A stretch of DNA of 64,000 nt from Inonotus obliquus. Taxonomy: Eukaryota; Basidiomycota; Agaricomycetes; Hymenochaetales; Hymenochaetaceae. Position 1 is the first letter of the stretch, and every line of letters begins with the position of its first letter. Under the pieces are notes generated by a model. It made no database searches. It saw only the letters and a list, made by a program, of their open reading frames with translations, and had not been told where the DNA came from. The stretch covers positions 1,612,001 to 1,676,000 of the forward strand of contig JAJHTX010000004.1 in NCBI GenBank assembly GCA_032164295.1, given 5' to 3'. Shown one piece after another: positions 23,656 through 35,071 of the stretch. The translations under genes were made by a program, and so were the position numbers.

Positions 23656-23927
23656 GGACGAAGAATAGCACAAGAAAGCACCAAGAAGCGTCCAAGTAAT
23701 ATGTGGCTCACCAACGAAATCGACAAGTCGGTACGAAAGTAAGCCTCTTGTTCTGACGTCCTTACCTAACCTTGCAGCCTGAAATTACTTCTTTCGGAAG
23801 AAGCCTAAGTCACGTGCTCATCGCGACGCGACCTTGAGTTGAGTTCACGTGCCGCCATGACCTGTTCGTTCGTTCAGTTAGCGCTTCACAGACAGGAATC
23901 TCCTTGAAACGCTCGCTTCCACTTTCA

Positions 23928-25090
23928 ATGCCTGTCCCGTCGTGGCTCTTGGAGCGGAAAGAACGTGAAATGTATGTCCTGCGTAATATCGTATCAAAGC
24001 GGCTAATGGTGGAAGTCATTGCAGACAACAAGCTCTTTTAAACCTTCGCACCCTCCCAGACGTCAAACGTAGCGAAGTAGCCGATGAAGATTCATGCCCA
24101 ATCTGCCTTCTACCCCTGGAGTCCATATTCGAGGAGCATGAAACAATCGGAGGAAAGGAGGAAGGCTCTTCTTGTCTATCCTCAGATAATGCGAGTGGAA
24201 CGGCTCTACCGATGACTGGTGTGGTGAAGTTGACCAGCTGTGGTCACTTTTTTTGTCGGAAGGAGTGAGTCTGAAGCCTTGCCTCACGAACTGCCCTAAA
24301 CTGACTCTACTATATTGCGGAAGCCTTGCTGAGTGGATGAAGTCTCATGTATGACATCGTCCCACCATGACTTTCAGGCTCCTGATATGCGCTGTTTCTA
24401 ATCTTTCTAGCATGGATGCTGTCCTATCTGCCGGCGGACGTTCTTCGATTTCACTCCCGTCGATGAAGCGGAATACGAATCATCTGACGGAGGGGAATAT
24501 ATTCCGGAGGAAGACGACGATTATGATGTATTCACAGACGAAGCTGACCATGACCTCGTAGCGTCCAGTGATTTCGACACCGAGATGGACGAGTACGACG
24601 AGGAGGAAGAAGATGAAGATGACTTCGAAAGAGTCGTTCCACTTTCCCAACCATACCCAACTACGGGTGCGAACGTAGATGGCAGCACTAGTATCCACAA
24701 CCACATTTCGCTCGCTTATTCGCCGCATCCAAGCATTAATTCACGCTCCTACTCTTCAGAACTCGAAAGTAACGTTATTGAGGCCTGTTCTGACGGCCTC
24801 GAAGAAGCGGGTGAGCTCTCTTACGGTTCGGACTCACCTTCATCTGGTGGCTCGTCCTCCAACATCGAGGATGGTCCTGAAGGTAGAGAACAGTGCTAGC
24901 TCTTTGCAGACAAGGGATGCTAACTCTGTTTTTGATAGCTTGCGTTGCCGATATTAGTTTTGCTTCAGATGATTTCGAGATCAGCAACCAAATGTCACGG
25001 CACGTCCGGCATACAGAGGTTAAATCGCCCTCAGTTCATGGGACTGAAGCGTCCGCAGCTCTAGATAATAATGTCTCGCATCAGAAGTAG
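23928..25090 (+). CDS. RING-finger protein with acidic tail (probable E3 ubiquitin ligase)
   Basis: Five exons (23928-23971, 24025-24264, 24324-24348, 24411-24882, 24939-25090) give 310 residues. The RING starts at about residue 39 with CPICLLPLE. A loop of roughly 45 residues rich in Gly/Ser follows, then CGHFFCRKDLAEWMKSH and CCPICRR, giving a C3HC4 ligand set. The RING is thus stretched by the long loop between ligand pairs. After it comes a very acidic, Ser-rich tail (DDDYDVFTDEAD, DEYDEEEEDEDDFE) that looks disordered. One exon is only 25 nt long. I cannot assign a specific substrate or yeast orthologue. It is divergent from THO2, about 270 bases away, so the two may share a promoter. 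Confidence 0.8.
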
Positions 25091-25303
25091 TCACCGATAT
25101 TTCGTACTTTCTGGTCACAAGTTCTTTCACATCGAGCATTTTCTTCATTCTCACATATGTCACATTAGTTTATTTGCAATGTTCGTTAGCATCTGTGCTC
25201 TTTCATCACATAGTAGACCATGATATACACGATACAAGATTCTTGAGCCCACCCACACTTATTCCTATGGTATCCTCCGAACAGCCTCTACGCGGCCTCC
25301 TTA

Positions 25304-26980
25304 CTACACGGTCTTCAGGACTTCCTCGATGATGGCACCTTCCTTGTCCTCCTTCCACACTCCAATCCATTTGCCACTCCAGCGCACACCGCGACCGCCG
25401 CCCTTCACACCAAGCTGTGTTTTCAAAGTATCTCCGGCTGTTTTCGTTCGTTGATCGTCCGATCCCAATACGAGCACGGTCGTCACGTTCGTGCTTCGTC
25501 TCTCCGCTGGCGTGGATGTAAATACTAGCGTGTATGGAGCTAGTGACGAAGTGACATCCGATGAACCGGCACCCGCTATGAATGCTGATGCTATAGATTG
25601 CAGTAGTCCGAGAGCGCGTGTGGGATCATCCGTACGATGGTAATGTTTCACGAAGATAGCCTTGTCACTGTTCCTAAGCTCATTTACTAAACCTTCGGAA
25701 ATTAACCGTGCCAGTTCAAACTCGAGCTCCTCGGCACGCTTCTCGGCACGGCGTCGCTCCTCCACGACTTGCGATACACGGGCCGGTACGAGTGGTGTTC
25801 CACAGGACATGATCCCTGCTACTTCTGTGAGAAGACCGTGAGAAGTTGCCAGATGGGCGTGCAACCGTGGTCCACAAAGGAAGAAGAGCCGAGATGTACT
25901 GGTGTTTCCACGAGCCACGGATTCAGTCTGAGGAAGCAAGAATAACTGAAGGTTGTGTAATGAGGGGAGGTGGGTCCCACAACACCTATTCCAGGTCATT
26001 CAACCAGTCAAGCAGCTTAATGTATGCCAATGATACTAACGGGTTTCTGTCCACGCCATCGATGATCACGGTGCGCTTAACGCCTCCAGTATAGTCTTGT
26101 GGCAGAGCCTTGCCTATAGTTCTTCCTCCTTCAAGGGTTGCGACGCCAGGACGGTTCTCGGAATCCAATGGCTCGACTTCGATATGAACTCTCCGCCCCT
26201 CATATGCAAGTCTGTGCGCTTTAGCTTGGATCTGCGTTATTTCTTCGGGTGTAAGTGACCGTGTGAGCTCAACGTAAGATGGAGTCGGGTACGATGTGAG
26301 CGCCCAAGAAAGCGTGTGTAAATTTAGTTCGGATTCCAATACTGCCGAAAGGAGATGCTGCGACGTGTGCATGCACATCTTGAGTCGATTATGAGTTAGA
26401 TATCTACGAACAATAGGATGATAGGATAACCTACGTGGTCGAGCCTTCTGGCGTACCCGTCCTCCCCGAGTGCAGCAGTGACATGCGAGCCAACTCCCAA
26501 ACCACTAACTTGATCATCTTTGGCCTTCACAAGATGCACAGCATGGCCCCCGCGTCGTCTGACTTCAGTAACTTGATACTCCCCTCCATCCGCAGTCCTG
26601 ATAGTACCTATGTCTGAAGGCTGGCCGCCACCTTCTGGAAAGAGGACAGTGTCATGTAAGATTACTTCAAAGAGCTTGTCTGACGGTGACGGGGCAGACG
26701 ACTTTTTCTTCCTATTATTCGCCGGAGACTGTTCTGGTTGGTGTACATTGCAGCTGACGACCACTGTGGCAAGTTCCTTGAGTAGTGGGTCGCCTAAGGG
26801 CCAGAGTAAGGTATAGGTTATACACGGAAGCTAATCAGAGGACGAACGTTGGCAAGCTAGTAGACCCACCGGAACGGGGAGCGACTTGTCTTCTGGTATC
26901 CTGAGTTTACCGGACAGAATTCTGTGATAGTCAGGAGGCGTTATTGGAACAGCAGGAAGGACGAGAGTCGCAGCCGCCAT
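25304..26980 (-). CDS. AARSD1/AlaX-like free-standing alanyl-tRNA editing protein
   Basis: Such proteins hydrolyse Ser (or Gly) wrongly attached to tRNA-Ala in trans, backing up alanyl-tRNA synthetase. Four exons (26848-26980, 26435-26793, 26041-26378, 25304-25985, read right to left) give 503 residues in one frame. An N-terminal VGLLACQRDPLLKEL segment precedes the AlaRS-like beta barrel (DTVLFPEGGGQPSDIG). The zinc site is intact: HTSQHLLSAV (HxxxH) and CCGTHL (CxxxH). A C-terminal region of about 190 residues has a charged helix (RRRAEKRAEELEFELARL) and a DHHA1-like fold ending in GVKGGGRGVRWSGKW, matching the Gly-rich motif of AARSD1. The joins at CQR|DP and NP|CC restore family motifs, supporting the intron model. 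Confidence 0.9.
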
Positions 26981-27246
26981 AGTTTCTACTTGTGCAGCGT
27001 TGAAATAGAGTTCCTGACTGAACTATGTAGTACGGTTGGATTGGTCAGAAATACGATCGACGTGGGATTCGCGTCCCTGGAATGGAAAGCTGGGCAGCGG
27101 CTATGACGTAGCCGTGGGATTATATCTACCAGATAGAACTACTTGCTTATATATACCAGACTTGCTGTAGCTATATAACAGACTTGAATGTCAGACCTAC
27201 TTTCTGTCTACCACTACCAGTCACTGTCTTATTACTAGTATCGTAA
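26981..27246. promoter_or_regulatory. Divergent promoter of the editing protein and the DJ-1/HSP31 gene, with TATA-like elements
   Basis: This is 266 bases between two outward-pointing start codons. AT-rich ttatatata at 27147-27155 and tatataa at 27172-27178 lie 69-100 bases before the DJ-1/HSP31 start and are good TATA candidates. Short direct repeats of the type accagac/accagat occur beside them. Stress regulation of the DJ-1 gene would be reasonable, but nothing in the sequence proves it. Confidence 0.5.
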
Positions 27247-28175
27247 ATGGCCCCTAAAGTCCTATTCGTCTTCACTTCTTGTAGCCAGACTCTCACCGGA
27301 GCACCAACAGTGCGTATGCTCACCTATATTCTCACTCATTCCTCAGACTAAACGATATGGCGTAATCAAAGGGCTGGTACTTACCTGAAGCAGCTCATCC
27401 ATACGAAGTTCTCTCCCATGATACCAAGATCGACTTTGCCTCTCCCGCCGGTCCAAATCCTCCCGTTGATCCTGGAAGCGTGGAGAACTTTACAGACGAC
27501 TCAAGCGTCAAGTTTCTGAGGGACAATGTTGTGAAGAACAAGCTCGAGAACGCAAAGAAACTTGCTGACGTGAATGTCAGCGATTATGACGCGATATTCT
27601 ACGTCGGGGGACACGGTCCCGTTATCGACCTAGCATCGGATCCGGTCAACATCGAGCTTGCTAGCGAATTTTACAAGCAGAACAAAATTGTCTCTGCCGT
27701 TTGTCATGGTCCTGCGTATGTCCTTGGATGCATATAGTTCCAGATAAGCCCCTTCTAATTGGAATTCTGCGGCTAGTGCACTTGTCGGAGTTAAAGGAAC
27801 CGATGGACAGTCCATATTCTCCGGCAAGGAGGCTACCGGATTCTCAAACGAGGAAGAGGAGCAAGCCGGCAAGGTGAAGGTGAGTAAGATAAAACATAGC
27901 TAGAAACGCTCGGTCAATACAATCCGTGATCATATAGGATGTTCCATTCTTGCTGGAAAGCCGCATCAAGGAGCTCGGCGGCAACTACGTTCGTGCAGAG
28001 CCGTGGGGTGTGAGTACCGGTCCGTTGCTTCTAAAGGACTCAGTATAACTGATTGTCAACCGGGACTTTGCGATTGTAGGTAAAGGTTGTGGTCTCTGGT
28101 AATCTCTTGACTGGACAAAATCCAGCATCAGCTGGTCCATTAGCGAAAGCGCTCAAGGATAAACTGCTGGCATGA
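27247..28175 (+). CDS. DJ-1/PfpI family protein, HSP31-like glyoxalase III/chaperone
   Basis: Hsp31-like proteins detoxify methylglyoxal without glutathione and protect proteins under stress. Five exons (27247-27309, 27372-27715, 27777-27879, 27938-28009, 28080-28175) give 225 residues, the usual length for the short Hsp31 class. Motifs in order are KVLFVFTS at the N-terminus, TGWYLPEAAHPYEVL, IDFASPAGPNPPVDPGS, YDAIFYVGGHGPVIDL and the nucleophile elbow VSAVCHGPAALV with the catalytic Cys-His pair. FSNEEEEQAGK and a C-terminal VSGNLLTGQNPASAGPLA follow, the latter a strong family signature. All expected residues are intact. A decayed copy of this gene lies immediately downstream. Confidence 0.94.
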
Positions 28176-28439
28176 GGTACCAATAGCAGATAAGGGAGTG
28201 AGAAATCTGTGTAAGGGAGTATTGGCCAGAATAAGTATGAAAGAATTATTAGTCCTGTTAGTTATCCATTCCTGAATACGCCCAAGCTCGGGGGATGACC
28301 CATGTACAAACGGGCCCAGCCTTGCCAGATAGTATTAAAGCTTTGGATTTTTATACGCCGTTTACCGCGACATCAAGACAAATTTCCGAAAAGTCACTTG
28401 GTCTTCACAATTCTTCACGTCTGCTGAGTAGACGCACAC
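28176..28439. other. Spacer between the DJ-1/HSP31 gene and its decayed copy
   Basis: This stretch should hold the 3' end of the active gene and possibly an old promoter for the duplicate. No open frame, repeat or motif was recognised. Confidence 0.4.
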
Positions 28440-29264
28440 CGGCATACTAGCGGTACGTATGCGGCATTCATACACAAAAGGTCTTATGCCACAGTATCGA
28501 TGTCACGACCGCAACGAAAGGATGAAATGGGTGGTATCTCCCAGAAGTGGATTATTCGTACCAAATTCTTTCTCGCGAAGCGGAAATTGAGTCTGCTTTT
28601 TCCGCCGTCCCAGATCGTCTTATCAGCGCAGAAATATCGACGGATGATGAACCGAATGCTAAACTCCTGGAAGACGAAGTTGTGAAAGGCGAGCTCGACA
28701 AAGAAACTTTCCGAGAGGCATGCCAAAGGTTATGGCGCGACATTTACATCGGTGGACCTGTCAATATTGACCTCGTTACGTACCCGGTAAACATCTGACT
28801 TGCGAGCGAACAAGATTTTTTCTGCCATTTTTCATGGCATTGGGTATGTAGCACTGTATATCCATAAATTCCGAAGGGCACCTTTTGGAAGTTTCCTGTG
28901 AATTTCAGGAGACGATGGACAGTCTATTTTGTTCTGCGAACAAGTCCCAGTCTCCCACCCAGGATTCTCGAACGTAGAAGAAGAGAAGCTCGCCAAGTGC
29001 AGAATAGACATGACCGAAGAGGTTTGGCGGCAGGATCGATTCGGTGATTATGCAGGGCGTTCTATGTTTTGCTGGAGACACGTATTGAGAACGCAGTGGC
29101 AACTACGTTTGTGCAGAGCCGTCTGGAATGAGTGCCAGCCTCTCGTCTTTGATGCAGGTCATCATAACCTGTCGATTGGAACTACGTAGGTGAAGGTTGC
29201 GGTCTCGGGTAATACGGTGAGTGGACAATCGTGCATCACGTAGTAGGCAAAGCTACTGAGATGA
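28440..29264 (+). pseudogene. Decayed tandem duplicate of the DJ-1/HSP31 gene
   Basis: The stretch aligns collinearly with the intact gene 1.2 kb upstream, exon by exon. Traces of intron 1 (gtacgtatgc near 28454) are followed by GGTATCTCCCAGAAG at the TGWYLPEA position, then a DYSYQILS stretch matching HPYEVLS. Next come IGGPVNIDL matching GGHGPVIDL and TYPVNI matching SDPVNI. A stop (TGA, about 28796-28798) replaces the Glu codon right after this. At the nucleophile elbow the TGT Cys codon has become TTT (SAVCHG versus SAIFHG). Further blocks match GFSNEEEE, GNYVRAEPW and KVVVSGN up to the old stop near 29262-29264. Insertions, frame changes and lost splice sites break the reading frame. No functional product is expected. 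Confidence 0.86.
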
Positions 29265-29564
29265 GGTAGCCAAATCACTAGTACAATGGTAAAATATAAT
29301 AAATGATGGTGTGATAAAAGTGATCGGCGTGTGTTGCGAACTCCCACCGTCGTGATCAGAGAGGCTCAGGTCAGCCTGACGCTGCCAGTGCTTCAACTAG
29401 CCTCATGCAATCCTGCTAGCCTCCTCCTGCTTTCTATCATCGCTCTCAACTTATTCCCCTGCATGCTATATCGCGTTTTAGAGTCCTTTTGATTCTAACT
29501 TCCCATAGCCACTCTTGGCCACGCGCAGTACTACCCACTGCGCACGTTCCTCCCACTCCCTTCC

Positions 29565-31244
29565 ATGAATTCCCTCTCTTACCTCTCCCGTCAGTTCGAC
29601 GTGCTCGCTTCGTCTTCAACCCCTCTTACCCCTCCTTCAACTCCAACAGGCGAGATTGTTCCAAGTGACTTGGAAAATCCGCAGAGGTCATTGAAGCGCA
29701 TCCGGACGTGGACTTCTGCACGCTCTTTCTTCTTGCCGCAAGAGTTTACTCCGAGGCGACACACTCAGCCGCCTGTGCGTGCTCGTAAGCGCTCAGGATC
29801 CACTCCGAATAGCTCGCGTTTTCAGCTTTCACCATCTACACCCGTCTCCAGTCCAACTATAGATGCTACTCTCGCCACTGAACCTGACAGTCTTATACCT
29901 GCTTCAGCACTGACGCAGTCCATGTCCTCCTTATCTTCCTCTCAGTCCAAGGCAGTTCAGCCCCAGGATTTCAGTTGGATTCAGAAGCTGTACTTTCTTC
30001 AGGTGGTCTGCCTTTTCGCGAGTTGGCTTCGCACGGTTTGGAAGGGTCTAACGCGTCATCTGCGGGACGGGCCTCATATTGCAAAGGGCAGTAGAGAAGA
30101 GTCCTATTCGAGTACAGATACAAGTAACGATGAGAAGGAAAGGGATCCTGATGCCGTGCGCGTTCGTCAAGCGAGATCTAAGGCAGGCCTCGATAAAGCT
30201 TCGTACGTCCGGGTCCGTGCATCGTCGATCATAAACATTGCATTGCGACCTCAGACCAGGACTCCTTCACCGTCTCCTCTAAGTCAATCGAGCTTAGCTC
30301 CTCCTACCCTAAACCTCATACCCCCAGATCCACATGAAGAGGACGAGACTATTGGTCACTCAAACAGGTCAGATCCTGTGACTCCGGCACTCTCTCCACC
30401 TCGCACGCCACCATCCAAGGCCGCGGCTCGAGCATCTACAACCCGCCCTTCGTCCCCTGCAAAATCCACTCCCATTCATACCCGAAAGACTCTCGTTCTT
30501 GATCTGGACGAGACGCTCATTCATTCTACTACCCGACCCTTGTTCCCTTCACGGAACAGTTCCGGATGGTTCAACCTTGGAAGTCTTATCGGCTTTGGAC
30601 GTAATAGAAAGGCAGGACACATCGTAGAAGTGGTAATGGGCGGAAGGAGCACGCTTTATCACGTGTACAAACGACCCTTCGTCGACTACTTCTTGCGTAA
30701 AGTGAGTCGATTCGTTCTCCCAATGTGATCTCTTACATATTTGAAATTTCCTTACTAGGTCTCAACATGGTACACGTTGGTGATCTTCACTGCTTCAATG
30801 AAGGAGTATGCGGATCCTGTAATTGATTGGTTGGATGCCGGTCGAGGTATTATCTCACTCCGATTCTTCCGTGAGGTCAGTGAGATATGCTTTCGCACCG
30901 CGTTTTAATGTTCAATGCGTATGCTGTTTACCAGCACTGCACGCAACTGCCCAACGGCTCGTACTCGAAAGACCTTTCGGTCCTCGATGAGGATCTCGCT
31001 CGAGTCTGCCTAATAGACAATTCGCCTGCAAGTTACAACATCAATAAAGGTTCGATCTCCTTCAGTCGTGGGTATTGCTCGAATCTGAACTGTATACTAT
31101 CACACACATCTAGCAAATGGCATTCCCATCGAAGGATGGACACATGATCCTAATGATGAGGCATTACTGGATTTACTACCTGTTCTAGATTCTCTACGTT
31201 TCACGGGTGATGTGCGACACATCCTTGGTCTTCGTGGTTTCTAG
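29565..31244 (+). CDS. NEM1: NEM1/Dullard-like HAD phosphatase of the nuclear envelope
   Basis: Nem1, with Spo7, dephosphorylates the lipin Pah1 at the nuclear/ER membrane and controls lipid synthesis and nuclear shape. Four exons (29565-30701, 30759-30875, 30935-31049, 31114-31244) give 499 residues. The first 310 or so residues are Ser/Pro/Thr-rich with one likely membrane segment ([18 protein letters not shown]). The FCP1-like catalytic domain begins with [16 protein letters not shown], containing the DxDxT nucleophile motif. It continues with [33 protein letters not shown] and ends [52 protein letters not shown]. The join [12 protein letters not shown] matches the family. The distinction from other CTD-like phosphatases rests on the membrane segment and this C-terminus. 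Confidence 0.92.
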
Positions 31245-31729
31245 ACTGCGTTTTCCATTCATATGCATTCTTTGGGATCCTCGTCAATTCTCACACGCTG
31301 CTCTATTCCCTGTACTGCAATTACTGCATCATGGCATGCTGTGTCACCCTTTACTTATTTCTCGATCTAACTTTACAACGCATTTTTTCTTCCATGCTTG
31401 GGACTTCTCATTTATAATAGCACTGCTAGTAGTCGCCCATGTCAATATTGTTTCGTATGTATTTCTAGAGCATTAATGATCTTACCTTTCGGCAACAGCT
31501 TTCGGTCGTCCCGCTATTGAAGGAATGTGAGTAGTATGCAATGGGAATCATTATTAGAATCCTTGACTCTTCCTACGTGGTAGATTACAGTTCACTCGGG
31601 GTCTCGGCTCATGAATACAAAACACAGCAGATTGGGTGGACATGAAGAGAGAAGCAAAGGAAAGGGAGAAAAGGGATGACACAAGATAGGAGTATAGGAA
31701 GGGAAATGAGCCCGAAAGACGAGAGAAAT
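31245..31729. other. Convergent 3' interval between NEM1 and SNF7
   Basis: This is 485 bases between facing stop codons, pyrimidine-rich in the first half. A plus-strand frame at 31207-31476 is hydrophobic but lacks any family motif and starts inside NEM1. No gene or RNA was recognised. Confidence 0.45.
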
Positions 31730-32657
31730 CTACATAGCCAAGGCTGCTTGTAACTCCTTGAGTTGCGCATCTTCGTCCTCTTCCACTGCCTGCTTCCGAA
31801 TCGCTATACATACATTAATGAGCTTGGACATCCCAAAGATACGACAAAATGACTCACGCTCTTCCCTAGCACTTGGTAACGTTGTGGTGGGTGCCCGTTC
31901 TGCACCTGCCAGGCGATCGTTCAGCTCCTCTTGTTCCAGTTCGGCTAACTCATTCTTGAGGACATCCTACACAAAAGGGCATACGCTTTAGAGGAGATAC
32001 GTCCGTATGAGTTTCAGTGGAACACTTGCCTCATCAAGATCTATACCAGCGTTCAATGGATTTGATATCGCATCTGAAATCTCGTTCGCAATCTCTCGTT
32101 GCTCGTTGATGGATGCCATCGTAGCGTCCACCTTATCCGGTGTTCTAAAGGGTTCCCATACATACGAATGTCACAATGAGTCAATAACTCCGCAGCGATT
32201 GAATAGCTAAAGGCAGAAACGCACAGGTTTCCATGAATATCCTTCAGCACTTTGGCACCCTTCACCATCGCAGCCATAGTTTCTTGGTTGAAGTTCGCCG
32301 ACTCCAATGTATTGACTTGCATTTCGAGCTGCAAGCGCGTCCCTGCTAATCGATCGAGCTCCGCTTCGGTAGCCTTCTTCCGTCGTAAAGCAGCAGTGGC
32401 GGCTAATCCAGCATCAGTTGATTCGCGTATAACGCGTTCATGAGCGCAGAACCACAGTATAGCGTGGTGTACATACCCGCTTTGTTGGTAACAGCATTGG
32501 CTTTCGCTTTCTTAAGTTCCTCATCAACCTTCTTCTGTAGATACTCCTCCTTCTTGTCCAGCATCTGTAGCTGCTGGCGAAGCGTGACAATGGCTTCACG
32601 GGTGGACTGTTTAGTGTCCTTTCGTCCACCGAAATAGCTCATGAATCCAGACATCAT
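31730..32657 (-). CDS. SNF7: SNF7/VPS32/CHMP4, core ESCRT-III polymer subunit
   Basis: Snf7 forms the membrane-bending ESCRT-III filament for multivesicular bodies and membrane repair. Five exons (32477-32657, 32225-32402, 32030-32144, 31858-31966, 31730-31803, read right to left) give 218 residues, the usual size. The N-terminal amphipathic start SGFMSYFGGRKDTKQS is followed by basic helices (EAIVTLRQQLQMLDKKEEYLQKKVDEE, RRKKATEAELDRL). The acidic C-terminal half (DKVDATMASINEQREIANEI, NELAELEQEELNDRL) ends with the Vps4/Bro1-binding type tail EDAQLKELQAALAM. The third intron has a GC donor (GAG|gcaagt). A second ATG at 32654 is equally usable. Confidence 0.94.
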
Positions 32658-33072
32658 CTTAGTGGAGGAGGGGATAACGAAATAAGATAGAGAGGATGTG
32701 TGACTGTGAAGACGCCTGTGGACACTCGGTCAGAGCAATTGACATGATCCTGCGGCTTATGTTATCAGTTGCCCATTTGGGACAATCAGGTACAAAGGGT
32801 AAATCCAACTTCAACCTCAACTAACGAACTTGTAGCAGTACCGCATTGCATCAATCAAGGATAATGTTCGGTATGCAAGGACGAATGACTTAAATCCTAG
32901 CGTTTATTGTATCCACCCGTTCTACGGGTGTAGTCCACTAAATGAATATGATAGAAATGCGGATTGTACAGTTCTGATCCAGAATAACGACTATTTCACC
33001 GATTGTACTGCAGCAAGGAGAGCAAATAACGAGAAAGCAACTCTGAATGGGAAGCGGTATCCCCAGTGACGA
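32658..33072. other. Interval between SNF7 start and NDR kinase stop
   Basis: The two minus-strand genes are in tandem, so these 415 bases hold the kinase 3' end and the SNF7 promoter. No gene, clear TATA element or repeat was seen. Confidence 0.4.
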
Positions 33073-34903
<1,831 letters not shown>

Positions 34904-35071
34904 TTTTTCTGTCTTGAAATAGGCGGAATATTTACGAGTGCCGCTTAACGATCATGAGGTTTCCGGTGGAAGCGCTGGTAACGAGCTAAACAGCCTTCCT
35001 TTTACGTAATACACCGCCGATCACCACCTTTCTTCCGTCTTCTTCCTCAGTTTGTTCACCAAGGTATCTCA
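34904..35071. promoter_or_regulatory. Short shared promoter of the NDR kinase and the coilin gene
   Basis: Only 168 bases separate the two outward-facing start codons. The centre is mixed in composition with no clear TATA. A pyrimidine-rich run (cttctcttcctcag-like, about 35036-35050) precedes the coilin start. The shared role is inferred from orientation. Confidence 0.5.

Noticed and set aside
28484..28798. A second functional DJ-1 gene
   Set aside because: The frame is interrupted, the catalytic Cys is replaced and splice sites are lost.
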